Position numbers and translations under genes: made by a program. From NCBI GenBank assembly GCA_013042255.1, contig JABDQK010000097.1:1-30110 (forward strand): DNA of 30,110 bases, in the 5' to 3' direction. This stretch comes from Flavobacteriaceae bacterium (GTDB lineage: Bacteria > Bacteroidota > Bacteroidia > Flavobacteriales > Flavobacteriaceae). Positions 1 through 8,012 of the stretch are shown here, in pieces. How positions within the stretch are numbered: position 1 is the first letter of the stretch; every line of letters starts with the position of its first letter. The notes beneath the pieces were generated by a model. That model saw nothing but the letters and a program-made list of their open reading frames with translations. It was not told the origin of the DNA and searched no databases.

Positions 1-820
1 GGGCAGCGGATTTACTTCGGTTAAAACCGGCAGAATCAGGGGCTCCGAATTTATCAAGAAGCTTTTTGATCGTATCAAGTGCATCCTTGTCATCTTTGGC
101 CTTATAGTCGGTCACCCCACTGATCTCACAATGGGTAGTGGCTCCGCCCAGTGTTTCGTTGTCTACCTGTTCTCCAATGGCGGCCTTTACGAGATAACTT
201 CCTGCCAGGAAAATACTTCCGGTTTTTTCAACAATCAGGGCTTCATCACTCATGATGGGTAGATAAGCACCTCCTGCCACACAACTTCCCATTACGGCAG
301 CGATTTGCGGGATTCCCATACTGCTCATTACCGCGTTATTCCTGAATATTCTTCCAAAATGTTCCTTGTCCGGAAAAATCTGTTCCTGCATAGGCAGGTA
401 TACCCCTGCACTGTCTACCAGATAAATTATTGGCAATTTGTTTTCAATTGCTATTTCCTGTGCCCTCAGATTTTTTTTTCCGGTGATTGGGAACCACGCT
501 CCGGCTTTTACTGTGGCATCATTGGCCACCACAATACATTGCCTGCCCTGTACATATCCTATGACAACAACAACACCGCCAGACGGACATCCTCCGTGTT
601 CTTCATACATGTCCTTTCCGGCCAGGGCACCAATTTCTATCCGCTTTGAGCCTTTGTCTAAAAGATAGTCGATGCGTTCACGTGCAGTCATCTTTCCCTG
701 GGAATGATGTTTTTCAATCCGTGCTTTCCCACCGCCCAGCGCAGTTTTAGCAAGCTGTTTTTTAAGTTCTGAACTCTTTAATTTGTTGTGGTCTTCGTTG
801 ATATTGAAGTTGATATCCAT
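1..820 (-). CDS. acyl-CoA carboxylase, carboxyltransferase (beta) subunit, partial (3' end outside window)
   Basis: This is the biotin-dependent carboxyltransferase subunit of the methylcrotonyl-CoA/propionyl-CoA carboxylase family. It moves CO2 from carboxybiotin to an acyl-CoA in the cytoplasm, in branched-chain amino acid or propionate metabolism. The minus strand is open from an ATG at 820 to the window edge with no stop (273 codons, about half of the roughly 540 usual). It begins MDINFNINEDHNKLKSSELK. Family motifs visible are KMTARERIDYLLD, the glycine-rich EEHGGCPSGGVVVV, KAGAWFPITGKKNLRAQE, DSAGVYLPMQ, FPDKEHFGRIFRNNA and GSCVAGGAYLPIMSDEAL. The A-rich run near 471-479 keeps the frame and encodes KKN, so it is not a frameshift. 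The gene is divergent from the oxidoreductase at 898. The motifs look MCC-like, but the acyl-CoA specificity cannot be settled from half a protein. Confidence 0.9.
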   Translation of the reverse strand, partial: MDINFNINEDHNKLKSSELKKQLAKTALGGGKARIEKHHSQGKMTARERIDYLLDKGSKRIEIGALAGKDMYEEHGGCPSGGVVVVIGYVQGRQCIVVANDATVKAGAWFPITGKKNLRAQEIAIENKLPIIYLVDSAGVYLPMQEQIFPDKEHFGRIFRNNAVMSSMGIPQIAAVMGSCVAGGAYLPIMSDEALIVEKTGSIFLAGSYLVKAAIGEQVDNETLGGATTHCEISGVTDYKAKDDKDALDTIKKLLDKFGAPDSAGFNRSKSAA

Positions 821-871
821 ATGTACCGAAGTGTTTATTTTAAACGCCTAAAGATAAGGAGTAATATTCAT

Positions 872-879
872 TAACTTTG
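872..879 (+). promoter_or_regulatory. -7 promoter element TAACTTTG upstream of the oxidoreductase
   Basis: TAACTTTG matches the Bacteroidota -7 consensus TAnnTTTG exactly. It lies 18 nt before the ATG at 898, and I see no good TTG -33 box. It overlaps the TTG codon at 877, which argues that translation starts at 898 instead. A one-mismatch element (TATCTTTA, minus strand 856-849) could serve the divergent carboxylase gene. Confidence 0.5.
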
Positions 880-897
880 ACAAAAATACCGTGGAAT

Positions 898-1881
898 ATG
901 CCAAATAGTGTAGGTTGGGGAATTATAGGATTAGGGAATATCGCTCAGAAATTTGCCAAAGACTTGGCCCTTGTGCACGATGCAGCTCTTATGGGAGTTG
1001 CCTCAAGATCAATGGTGAAGGCCAAGAAGTTCAAAGAGGAGTTTAAAGTGCCCTATGCATTCGATAACTACATGGCATTGCTCAATTGCGAGGAAGTGGA
1101 AGTAGTCTATATCGCCTTGCCACATACCGAACATTTGGAATGGAGTTTAAAGGCGATGGAGAGGGGCAAGCACGTATTGTGTGAGAAACCGGCAGGAATT
1201 GATCGTAAACAGGTGGAGGCACTGATTGCAGCCTCCGAAAAGAATAATGTCTTTTTTATGGAAGCGCTATGGAGCCGCTTTATCCCGTCCATCCGAAAAA
1301 TCAAGGAGAGTGTGGAAGCCGGGGAAATCGGAGCCGTGGGGTATCTCCATGCCGATTTTGCTTTTTTTGCCATGGATAGGGACAGTCAGGGCAGGCTTTT
1401 GAACCCCAAGCTGGCAGGAGGCTCCCTCCTCGATATCGGGATATATCCTGTTTTTCTCGCCTACCTGATTCTTGGTATGCCTGATGATATTAAGGCTGAT
1501 GCGAAATTCCTTGACAGTGGAACTGAGGTTCAGATCGCCATTACATTTACGTACAAGTCGGCCCATGCTCATTTATTTAGTGGCTTAACGGCTACCAGTC
1601 CGATGAGTGCCACCATATCTGGCAATGACGGCACCCTGATCATCCATTCGAGATGGCATGAAGCAGAACGTTTTACTCTAGATGTTGACGGACAAAGGGA
1701 GGAATTTCATTACCCAACTGTTGGCAAAGGATATACTTATGAGATAGAAGAGGTCCAACGCTGCCTTGCAGAAAACAAAATAGAAAGTCCGTTCTGGTCA
1801 CATTCTAATAGCCTGGATTTGATTACCCTTCTGGATAAAATCAGAGAAATCGCAGGGATCCGTTTTCCTTTTGAAGGATAA
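898..1881 (+). CDS. Gfo/Idh/MocA family NAD(P)-dependent oxidoreductase
   Basis: This is a predicted cytoplasmic dehydrogenase or sugar-type oxidoreductase. The N-terminal Rossmann fold shows WGIIGLGNIAQKFAKDL (dinucleotide-binding GxGxx at residues about 8-15), and the family hallmark CEKPAG follows, with the conserved lysine at residue 97. The second domain has GGSLLDIGIYPVFLAYLILG, which usually carries the catalytic Asp/His region. The length of 327 aa is normal for the family. I chose the ATG at 898 over the in-frame TTG at 877, because a -7 box covers the TTG and the Rossmann strand begins directly after residue 5. The substrate is unknown; members act on many sugars, inositols and trans-dihydrodiols. 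The neighbours do not suggest a pathway. Confidence 0.88.
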   Translation: MPNSVGWGIIGLGNIAQKFAKDLALVHDAALMGVASRSMVKAKKFKEEFKVPYAFDNYMALLNCEEVEVVYIALPHTEHLEWSLKAMERGKHVLCEKPAGIDRKQVEALIAASEKNNVFFMEALWSRFIPSIRKIKESVEAGEIGAVGYLHADFAFFAMDRDSQGRLLNPKLAGGSLLDIGIYPVFLAYLILGMPDDIKADAKFLDSGTEVQIAITFTYKSAHAHLFSGLTATSPMSATISGNDGTLIIHSRWHEAERFTLDVDGQREEFHYPTVGKGYTYEIEEVQRCLAENKIESPFWSHSNSLDLITLLDKIREIAGIRFPFEG

Positions 1882-1945
1882 AATCTTTCACCAGGGGTTA
1901 ATTTCACATGATTTTACGATATTTGATTTTACTAAACTAACTTTT

Positions 1946-2128
1946 ATGGGAATGAACAAGAATACTGTCCTCGCCTGGGCTACCTTTATAATGATCTTAG
2001 TGGGCTTAGGTTTAATAGGTTTGGGAGCCTTTCGCTACGATGATGTTGCCGGCTGGGGTTTCGCTTCTGTTGGGATCGGTTTTTTTGCCATAGCATGGGT
2101 TTTTAACGCCCTGAAAGGAAGGGTCTAG
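1946..2128 (+). CDS. 60-aa two-helix membrane protein (conserved in flavobacteria)
   Basis: This is a very small inner-membrane protein. It begins MGMNKNTVLAWATFIM and contains two hydrophobic segments (about residues 8-25 and 36-55) separated by a short polar turn, FRYDDVAGWG. It ends in the basic tail NALKGRV. I believe it is the small flavobacterial family annotated as CAL67264-type membrane protein, from memory of its sequence pattern. No function is known to me. Upstream in-frame codons extend to 1871 inside the end of the preceding gene, but the ATG at 1946 gives the clean hydrophobic start; a second ATG lies at 1952. It is followed 50 bp later by ettA on the same strand with no visible terminator, so the two may share a transcript. 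Confidence 0.75.
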   Translation: MGMNKNTVLAWATFIMILVGLGLIGLGAFRYDDVAGWGFASVGIGFFAIAWVFNALKGRV

Positions 2129-2178
2129 AAACTGAAGGCTGCTTTTCACTCGATTTTCTTAAAGTAACTCTACAATAA

Positions 2179-3870
2179 ATGTCAGACGATAAAAAGGTCA
2201 TATTCTCCATGTCGGGGGTTTCCAAGACCTACAAGAATGCGAATACCCCTGTACTTAAAAATATATACCTCAGTTTCTTCTACGGGGCCAAAATAGGAAT
2301 CCTGGGATTAAATGGATCCGGAAAGTCTACCTTGCTGAGGATCATAGCGGGAGAGGATAAGAATTACCAGGGTGATGTTGTTTTTTCCCCGGGTTACAAA
2401 GTGGGTTATCTGGAACAGGAACCTGTTTTAGACGATTCCAAAACCGTCCTTGATATTGTCAAGGAAGGGGTGGCAGAGACTGTGGCCATCCTCGATGAAT
2501 ACAACAAGATCAACGATATGTTTGGTTTACCTGAAGTATATGAGGACGCTGATAAAATGCAGAAGCTCATGGATAAACAGGCGGCCCTACAAGACCAGAT
2601 CGATGCAGCAAATGCCTGGGAGCTCGACACCAAGCTCGAGATTGCCATGGACGCACTCAGGACACCTGATCCGGAGAAGAAAATAGAAGTATTGTCAGGG
2701 GGTGAAAGGAGACGCGTAGCCTTATGCCGACTTCTGCTGCAGGAACCAGACATACTTCTGTTGGATGAACCTACCAACCACCTTGATGCTGAATCGGTCC
2801 ACTGGTTAGAGCATCACCTGGCCACCTATAAGGGTACGGTCATTGCTGTTACTCACGACCGGTACTTTCTCGATAACGTAGCCGGTTGGATCCTCGAACT
2901 GGATAGGGGAGAAGGGATTCCGTGGAAAGGAAATTACAGCAGCTGGCTCGATCAGAAATCCAAGCGTCTGGCACAGGAGTCAAAGCAGGCATCCAAACGG
3001 CAAAAGACTCTGGAGCGTGAGCTGGAATGGGTGAGGCAGGGGGCGAAAGGTCGCCAGACTAAACAAAAGGCCCGTTTAAAGAACTACGATAAATTATTGA
3101 GTCAGGATCAGAAACAACTTGATGAGAAGTTAGAAATCTACATCCCAAACGGCCCCAGGTTGGGTACCAACGTGATAGAGGCTATTGGCGTTAGTAAGGC
3201 CTATGACGATAAGTTGCTTTACGACGATCTTAATTTTAAACTTCCACAGGCGGGAATTGTAGGTATAATTGGGCCCAATGGAGCAGGTAAGACCACCATA
3301 TTTAAAATGATCATGGGAGAGATTACGCCTGATAAAGGTGAATTTAAAGTGGGGGAGACAGCAAAACTGGCCTACGTAGACCAAAGTCATTCCAATATAG
3401 ATTCTAATAAGACTATTTGGGAAAATTTCAGCGACGGACAGGAACTCATTCTAATGGGGGGCCGACAGGTGAATTCCAGGGCTTATCTGAGTCGATTTAA
3501 CTTCTCAGGAAGCGAGCAAAACAAAAAAGTGAATATGCTTTCCGGAGGGGAGCGCAACAGGTTGCACCTCGCGATGACCCTGAAAGAAGAGGGTAACGTT
3601 CTGTTACTCGATGAGCCTACCAACGACCTCGATGTGAATACCCTGAGGGCCCTGGAAGAAGGTCTTGAAAACTTTGCAGGATGTGCAGTTATAATTTCCC
3701 ACGATCGTTGGTTCCTTGACAGGGTTTGTACCCATATTCTGGCATTTGAAGGTAATTCTCAGGTTTATTTCTTTGAGGGATCCTTTTCTGAGTATGAAGA
3801 AAACAAGAAAAAACGCCTGGGAGCTGATCTTACCCCCAAGCGCCTTAAGTATAAAAAATTAATTCGTTAA
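2179..3870 (+). CDS. ettA: energy-dependent translational throttle protein EttA (ABC-F ATPase)
   Basis: EttA binds the ribosomal E site and gates entry into elongation according to ATP/ADP level. The 563 aa hold two ABC domains. Walker A motifs are GLNGSGKST (43-51) and GPNGAGKTT (365-373). Signature motifs LSGGERRRVA and LSGGERNRLHLA begin near residues 172 and 454. Walker B sequences are LLLDEPTNHLDAES and LLLDEPTNDLDVNT. Between the domains lies the charged P-site tRNA-interacting linker (about 255-320), with RQGAKGRQTKQKARL. EttA-specific stretches match the E. coli protein almost word for word, for example VAGWILELDRGEGIPW and the C-terminal FFEGSFSEYEENKKKR and PKRLKYKKLI. I see no transmembrane segment. 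It converges with the next gene, with only 9 bp between stop codons. Confidence 0.97.
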   Translation: MSDDKKVIFSMSGVSKTYKNANTPVLKNIYLSFFYGAKIGILGLNGSGKSTLLRIIAGEDKNYQGDVVFSPGYKVGYLEQEPVLDDSKTVLDIVKEGVAETVAILDEYNKINDMFGLPEVYEDADKMQKLMDKQAALQDQIDAANAWELDTKLEIAMDALRTPDPEKKIEVLSGGERRRVALCRLLLQEPDILLLDEPTNHLDAESVHWLEHHLATYKGTVIAVTHDRYFLDNVAGWILELDRGEGIPWKGNYSSWLDQKSKRLAQESKQASKRQKTLERELEWVRQGAKGRQTKQKARLKNYDKLLSQDQKQLDEKLEIYIPNGPRLGTNVIEAIGVSKAYDDKLLYDDLNFKLPQAGIVGIIGPNGAGKTTIFKMIMGEITPDKGEFKVGETAKLAYVDQSHSNIDSNKTIWENFSDGQELILMGGRQVNSRAYLSRFNFSGSEQNKKVNMLSGGERNRLHLAMTLKEEGNVLLLDEPTNDLDVNTLRALEEGLENFAGCAVIISHDRWFLDRVCTHILAFEGNSQVYFFEGSFSEYEENKKKRLGADLTPKRLKYKKLIR

Positions 3871-3879
3871 GCGAACAGC

Positions 3880-4683
3880 TTAGTAAGGCTCGGTAGGATA
3901 CCAGTCTAACTGTACCACTTCTATATTTGAGTCACCGCTTTTTACCAGACTCGCAAATTGATTGACGTCGCTTACATCAGGTCGGCCTCGATAATGATAG
4001 GGATACACCTGCTTGGGTGTAAATTCCAGAACCGCATCCGCCGCACTATCTACCGTCATCGTATAAGGTAGATTCATACAGATAAACGCTTTATCAATAT
4101 TTTCTAAGGCACGCATTTCCGGAATATCTTCTGTATCCCCCGAGAAGTAAAGTCTTTGTCCGCCCATATTTAGTACATATCCATTGCCTCTTCCCTTTAC
4201 GTGGAAATTCTTTGCCTCTTCTCTAAGGTTGTACATGGGAATGGCTTCAACTACTATGTTAAATCGTTCTTTGGTATCCCCGTTGTTTAATATATCCAGT
4301 TGTGGGGCAAATTGAGCAGGCATCTGGTCTGCAACGGCCTGCGGCACCATTATTTTTGCCTCGGATGTGTCTAAGCCCTCGAGAGTTTCTGCATTGAAAT
4401 GATCCCCGTGGATGTCAGTAATCAGGATGAGGTCTGGTTTGGGGTGCTTTGCAAAAGCCTCTGAGCCTCCAACGGGATCAATGTATATGGTGACGTCTCC
4501 CCATTGGATAACCGCCGTTGCATGTTCCACAGGAGTGATTATTAGCTGATCTTTCTCAGTTGGATTTTGTGTGCTTAGTTGGGAGTCGGTTTGTCCAGCC
4601 TCCGAACCATCGGCTTTTTTGGCTTCTTTACAGGAAACCAGAATCAGCAGCAATACAGCAAATAACTTAAAAAATGTTTTCAT
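3880..4683 (-). CDS. metallo-beta-lactamase fold hydrolase, predicted lipoprotein (UlaG-like)
   Basis: The 267-aa protein starts with a lipoprotein signal, MKTFFKLFAVLLLILVSC, with lipobox LVSC and the lipidated cysteine at residue 18. It is probably membrane-anchored outside the cytoplasm. The mature part is a beta-lactamase-superfamily fold: IYIDPVGG (67-74), the metal motif TDIHGDH (89-95), SGDTED (181-186) and a C-terminal histidine in VYPYHYRG (H230). The first metal-ligand position is Asp90, giving DxHxDH instead of the common HxHxDH. A low-complexity Ser/Gln/Thr linker (residues 25-45) follows the lipid anchor. The substrate is unknown; relatives include lactonases, phosphodiesterases and nucleases. 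The gene is followed by nothing co-directional and preceded by the GNAT gene 60 bp upstream on the same strand. Confidence 0.85.
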   Translation of the reverse strand: MKTFFKLFAVLLLILVSCKEAKKADGSEAGQTDSQLSTQNPTEKDQLIITPVEHATAVIQWGDVTIYIDPVGGSEAFAKHPKPDLILITDIHGDHFNAETLEGLDTSEAKIMVPQAVADQMPAQFAPQLDILNNGDTKERFNIVVEAIPMYNLREEAKNFHVKGRGNGYVLNMGGQRLYFSGDTEDIPEMRALENIDKAFICMNLPYTMTVDSAADAVLEFTPKQVYPYHYRGRPDVSDVNQFASLVKSGDSNIEVVQLDWYPTEPY

Positions 4684-4743
4684 TCCTTTTATTTAATAAA
4701 GTTCATCGATAAAATTAAAGATAATCAGCTTCAGGGAGATACA

Positions 4744-5205
4744 TTATACCTTTAATAACATTTTAATATTACTACGGGCGTAGGGGGGTGGATTTTCCAT
4801 TTCGATCGTTTTAAACCCGAATTTTTTATATAAATGGATGGCTGGTGTCAATATGGTGTTTGAATATAAAACCAGGCTTTCTTTACCCTGCTCCCTGGTG
4901 TGTTGTATGGCAAAAGCCAGAAGATCATGACCTATTTTCTTCCCCTGAAATTCCTTTTTTACTGCCATTTTGCCGAGTTCTAAACTTTCATTATTGTACG
5001 GGATAAGTGAGAAGCATCCAGCAATGCAATTGTCGTATTTAGCAAAGAAAATCGCACCCCCCTTGTCAATGATTTCTTCCTCGGCATTATTTAACAATTC
5101 CCTGTCCTTGGGTTCTACGTAGAAGTACTGCTTAAGCCAGGTGAGATTCATATCTCTGAATTCAGCTGCAAGTTCAGGTCGATAAGGAATAATCTGAAGA
5201 GCCAT
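4744..5205 (-). CDS. GNAT family N-acetyltransferase
   Basis: This single-domain, cytoplasmic acetyltransferase of 153 aa probably uses acetyl-CoA. The GNAT motif A is visible as LELGKMAVKKEFQGKKIGHDLL, with the pyrophosphate-binding QGKKIG at residues 87-92. The C-terminal ILTPAIHLYKKFGFKTIE is the typical motif B region (A-x-x-L-Y-x-K-x-G-F). The ATG at 5205 is the first plausible start. The acceptor substrate cannot be predicted. It lies 60 bp upstream of the metallo-hydrolase gene on the same strand. The gene upstream is divergent, so transcription must begin in the 155-bp gap 5206-5360. Confidence 0.87.
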   Translation of the reverse strand: MALQIIPYRPELAAEFRDMNLTWLKQYFYVEPKDRELLNNAEEEIIDKGGAIFFAKYDNCIAGCFSLIPYNNESLELGKMAVKKEFQGKKIGHDLLAFAIQHTREQGKESLVLYSNTILTPAIHLYKKFGFKTIEMENPPPYARSNIKMLLKV

Positions 5206-5246
5206 AAATAAGGACTTTTTTCTTGTAAAGATTGATCTTCACTTAA

Positions 5247-5274
5247 TTGGCGGGTAGAAATTACAATATATTTT
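5247..5274 (+). promoter_or_regulatory. possible promoter for the coiled-coil protein
   Basis: A TTG (5247-5249) lies 17 nt before TATATTTT (5267-5274), which is one mismatch from TAnnTTTG. It would give a leader of about 80 nt before the ATG at 5361. This is the best candidate in the 155-bp divergent gap, but it is weak. The rest of the gap is AT-rich with no hairpin that I can see. Confidence 0.25.
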
Positions 5275-5360
5275 AAAGTAAAAAATCTAAAAACCGACTT
5301 TCCCCGTATATAGCATGTAAACACGTTACAAAAAGAAAAGCGTATTAAACTTTTTACACT

Positions 5361-6248
5361 ATGACTGAAACAAAAAGCAATAATGGATTAAAGGTAATTG
5401 CCGGTTTATTGGGTGTTGTACTTTTAGGTACCATCATTTACACTGTGAGTCTTTACCAGGACAAAAAGAAAAGAGAAACCGAACTTTCTCAGGAAAAGGA
5501 ATTGGTTGTTGAAGACCTAAGAAGCCTGCAGTCTGAGTATGACAAGGCTATCCTTGAAAGCAATGCTACTAATGAAGAATTGGTTGCAGCAAGAGACAGG
5601 ATTGCTAAGTACATCGATTCTGTTCAAACTATGCAAGCCGATATCTCTTCATTGAGACGTTATAGAAATCAGGTCGTCGTTCTTAGAAAAGAAAGAGAGG
5701 AACTGTTAATACAGGTTGATTCTCTTACCCGTTCTAACTCGCTTTTGGCGATGCAGCGTGACAGTACTTTTGTGGAATTGGAAAAACAAGCTGTATTCAA
5801 CGATTCTTTAGTTGTTCAGAACACTCAGTTAGCTGAAGCTGTTGAAAGAGGATCAGCTTTAAATCTTTCTCAGTTCAATGTTGATGCTGTTAAGGAAAGA
5901 AGCAGCGGTAGATTGGTTTCTACTCCTAGGGCCAGCCGTACTGACAAGCTTAAAGTTTGTTTCACTATTGCCGATAATGTTATTGCGCAAGCCGGAGACA
6001 GACAATTTCTGATCGAAGTATTGGATCCACAAGGAAATGTACTAGGAGGCGGAAGCACAAAGTCTACGGATGAAGGAGCTTCTGTTACTTATACAAAAGC
6101 CACTGATTTTTATTACGAAAACCAGGATCTGGATGTTTGTGACTTTATCAACAAGCCAGGTGGTGATTTCCAATCAGGAAATTACATGGTCAACGTTTAT
6201 GACGATAGCCTGAAACTTCTTGGAACTTCTAAGTTTACATTGAAGTAA
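5361..6248 (+). CDS. membrane-anchored coiled-coil protein of unknown function
   Basis: I do not recognise a named family. The 295-aa protein has a short charged N-terminus, one transmembrane helix (about residues 11-28, LKVIAGLLGVVLLGTIIYTV) and a long heptad-rich coiled coil (about 33-160), rich in Glu, Leu, Arg and Ser. A compact beta-rich C-terminal domain (about 180-295) includes KVCFTIADNVIAQAGDRQFL, LDPQGNVLGGG and a final NYMVNVYDDSLKLLGTSKF. Topology suggests one anchor with the coiled coil and the C-terminal domain on the same side, probably the periplasm. The last domain looks like an immunoglobulin-like or cargo-binding fold. The gene is monocistronic: divergent from the GNAT gene and closed by a strong terminator 22 bp after the stop. 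A structural or tethering role in the envelope is inference only. Confidence 0.8.
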   Translation: MTETKSNNGLKVIAGLLGVVLLGTIIYTVSLYQDKKKRETELSQEKELVVEDLRSLQSEYDKAILESNATNEELVAARDRIAKYIDSVQTMQADISSLRRYRNQVVVLRKEREELLIQVDSLTRSNSLLAMQRDSTFVELEKQAVFNDSLVVQNTQLAEAVERGSALNLSQFNVDAVKERSSGRLVSTPRASRTDKLKVCFTIADNVIAQAGDRQFLIEVLDPQGNVLGGGSTKSTDEGASVTYTKATDFYYENQDLDVCDFINKPGGDFQSGNYMVNVYDDSLKLLGTSKFTLK

Positions 6249-6270
6249 GAGATTATATAGATAAAATTAA

Positions 6271-6296
6271 GGGCCTTCAAATGAAGGCCCTTTTTT
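6271..6296 (+). terminator. Rho-independent terminator
   Basis: A perfect 8-bp stem GGGCCTTC/GAAGGCCC with an AAAT loop is followed by TTTTTT. It lies between the coiled-coil gene and the end of convergent fumC. On the minus strand the same stem is followed by TTAATTTT, so it may also stop fumC transcripts, less efficiently. Confidence 0.92.
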
Positions 6297-6302
6297 ATTG
6301 AC

Positions 6303-7706
6303 TTATTTCTTTTTTAATGAGCCGGTCATGTCCTCCGGTTTTACCCATTGGTCGTATTCTTCAGCGGTAACATACCCGAGGTTGATGGCCTCCTCCCTGA
6401 GTGTAGTTCCATTCGCGTGAGCGGTATTCGCTATTTCGGCAGCTTTGTAATAGCCGATCTTTGTATTGAGGGCAGTAACCAGCATCAAAGAGTTATTTAG
6501 CAATTCTTTAATGACTTTATGATTGGGCTCAATACCGGCAGCACAGTGAATATCAAAACTAACACAGGCATCTCCCAGCAATTCAGCTGATTGAAGCACA
6601 TTGGCGGCCATTACAGGTTTGAATACATTTAATTCGTAATGCCCCTGGGCGCCTCCAACGGAAACAGCCACATCGTTACCCATGACTTGTGCACAAACCA
6701 TGGTGAGGGCTTCACACTGAGTAGGATTTACTTTCCCGGGCATTATAGAGCTTCCCGGTTCATTAGCCGGAATAATGATCTCTCCAATTCCCGATCTGGG
6801 TCCTGATGCCATCATACGAATGTCATTGGCGATCTTGTTAAGGGAAACGGCCAGTTGCTTTAACGCCCCGTGTGTCTCAACAAGAGCATCATGGGCCGCG
6901 AGCGCCTCAAATTTATTCGATGCAGTTTTAAAAGGAAGTCCTGTAAATTCAGCAATATATTTAGCAACCAGGACATCATAACCCTCGGGGGTATTCAATC
7001 CGGTACCAACGGCAGTTCCCCCAAGAGCGAGTTCACTTAAATGATCAAGAGTATTATGTAATGCTTTTAAGCCATGGTCTAGTTGGGATACGTACCCTGA
7101 AAATTCCTGCCCTAAGGTCAGGGGGGTGGCATCCATTAGGTGGGTTCTCCCGATTTTTACGATGTCTTCAAACTCATCTACCTTTTTTTGCAGCGTATCT
7201 CGCAACTGGGTGACCCCGGGGATGGTAACTTTGTGAATTTTATCATAGGCGGCAATGTGCATCCCGGTTGGAAAAGTATCATTTGAAGATTGCGACTTAT
7301 TTACATCATCGTTGGGCTGTATGGTTTTTTTACCTTCCCCGATTTTCTGACCGGCTAATTCATGTGCCCTGTTGGCAATTACCTCATTGACATTCATATT
7401 ACTCTGGGTGCCCGATCCGGTTTGCCAGATGACCAGGGGAAACTGATCGTCGAGTTTGCCTTCCAGGATTTCATCGCATACCCTGGCGATCAGGTCGCGT
7501 TTTTCAGCTTCCAGAACACCTAATTCACAATTGGCATAGGCTGCTGCTTTCTTCAGGTAGGCAAAGCCGTATACGATATCCAAGGGCATGGAGGCTGGTG
7601 GACCTATTTTAAAATTGTTCCTGGACCTTTCTGTCTGGGCTCCCCAATATTTATCGGCCGGGACTTTCACTTCCCCCATAGTATCTTTTTCAATCCTGAA
7701 TTTCAT
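6303..7706 (-). CDS. fumC: class II fumarate hydratase FumC
   Basis: This iron-independent, tetrameric enzyme reversibly hydrates fumarate to L-malate in the TCA cycle in the cytoplasm. The length, 467 aa, equals that of E. coli FumC. Family landmarks are [15 protein letters not shown] near the N-terminus, [13 protein letters not shown] (from 96), the active-site [11 protein letters not shown] with His189, and the fumarase/aspartase signature [11 protein letters not shown] at 318-328 carrying the catalytic Ser319 loop. These features separate it from aspartase and argininosuccinate lyase. The start is the ATG at 7706, with a TACCTTTG -7 box about 21 nt upstream. It is monocistronic and convergent with the terminator at 6271-6296. 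A 10-bp inverted repeat sits just upstream of the -7 box. Confidence 0.97.
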   Translation of the reverse strand: MKFRIEKDTMGEVKVPADKYWGAQTERSRNNFKIGPPASMPLDIVYGFAYLKKAAAYANCELGVLEAEKRDLIARVCDEILEGKLDDQFPLVIWQTGSGTQSNMNVNEVIANRAHELAGQKIGEGKKTIQPNDDVNKSQSSNDTFPTGMHIAAYDKIHKVTIPGVTQLRDTLQKKVDEFEDIVKIGRTHLMDATPLTLGQEFSGYVSQLDHGLKALHNTLDHLSELALGGTAVGTGLNTPEGYDVLVAKYIAEFTGLPFKTASNKFEALAAHDALVETHGALKQLAVSLNKIANDIRMMASGPRSGIGEIIIPANEPGSSIMPGKVNPTQCEALTMVCAQVMGNDVAVSVGGAQGHYELNVFKPVMAANVLQSAELLGDACVSFDIHCAAGIEPNHKVIKELLNNSLMLVTALNTKIGYYKAAEIANTAHANGTTLREEAINLGYVTAEEYDQWVKPEDMTGSLKKK

Positions 7707-7727
7707 CGTATCGAATTTTTATATCAA

Positions 7728-7735
7728 CAAAGGTA
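7728..7735 (-). promoter_or_regulatory. -7 promoter element of fumC
   Basis: Read on the minus strand this is TACCTTTG, an exact match to TAnnTTTG, with a predicted leader of roughly 10-15 nt before the fumC ATG. No clear TTG -33 box is present; the expected position is occupied by an A/T-rich stretch that includes one arm of the inverted repeat at 7744-7781. Confidence 0.6.
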
Positions 7736-7743
7736 AGGCTTGG

Positions 7744-7781
7744 AGCAGAAAATACATTTTACATGCTAATAATTTTCTGCT
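7744..7781. repeat. 10-bp inverted repeat between divergent promoters (possible operator)
   Basis: The arms AGCAGAAAAT (7744-7753) and ATTTTCTGCT (7772-7781) are perfect reverse complements separated by 18 nt. The left arm falls in the -33/-7 interval of the fumC promoter. The right arm ends 6 bp before the -33 box of the small membrane protein gene. It has no U-run and lies upstream of both transcripts, so it is not a terminator. A regulator binding site is inference. Confidence 0.45.
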
Positions 7782-7787
7782 TTCGGA

Positions 7788-7820
7788 TTTGCAATTTTTA
7801 GGAATTTCCAAGTATCTTTG
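7788..7820 (+). promoter_or_regulatory. promoter of the 57-aa membrane protein gene
   Basis: TTTG (7788-7791) and TATCTTTG (7813-7820) match the Bacteroidota -33/-7 consensus, with a 21-nt spacer. The ATG at 7839 follows after a short leader. This is the best complete promoter in the window and shows that the in-frame TTG at 7818 lies inside the -7 box and is not the start. Confidence 0.65.
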
Positions 7821-7838
7821 CTTTATAAAGCAAATTTT

Positions 7839-8012
7839 ATGTTCGAATTTGATCAATACCTTGGATTTCTGGCATTTTTAACCATAGTAACTATAGGCTT
7901 CTGGCTGATGATGTTCCTCTTGCTTTTTGTAGTACCTTATTGGTTAGGAGGAAATCTGATGGAAATATTTAAAGAAAAACGCGAGGCGAGGAGAGCCAAG
8001 CGCAACTCATAA
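7839..8012 (+). CDS. 57-aa membrane protein of unknown function
   Basis: A small ORF begins MFEFDQYLGFLAFLTIVTIG. It has one long or two short hydrophobic segments (about residues 8-38, including WLMMFLLLFVVPYWLGG) and a strongly basic, probably cytoplasmic C-terminus (MEIFKEKREARRAKRNS). I do not recognise a family. Support for it being real: a consensus promoter 18 nt upstream, a clean ATG, and an intrinsic terminator starting at the stop codon. Together these make a complete one-gene transcription unit of about 200 bp. It is divergent from fumC and convergent with the receptor operon. Confidence 0.7.
   Translation: MFEFDQYLGFLAFLTIVTIGFWLMMFLLLFVVPYWLGGNLMEIFKEKREARRAKRNS

Noticed and set aside
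471..479. Run of nine T residues as a possible frameshift in the carboxyltransferase gene
   Set aside because: Reading through it in frame gives ITGKKNLRAQE, which matches the family, so the gene is intact here.
305..668. Two plus-strand ORFs of 114 and 76 codons
   Set aside because: They lie opposite the carboxyltransferase gene, which has clear family motifs on the minus strand, and their translations show no family pattern.
3867..3882. Small hairpin TAAGC-GAACA-GCTTA across the ettA stop as a terminator
   Set aside because: The stem is only 5 bp and no T-run follows on either strand.
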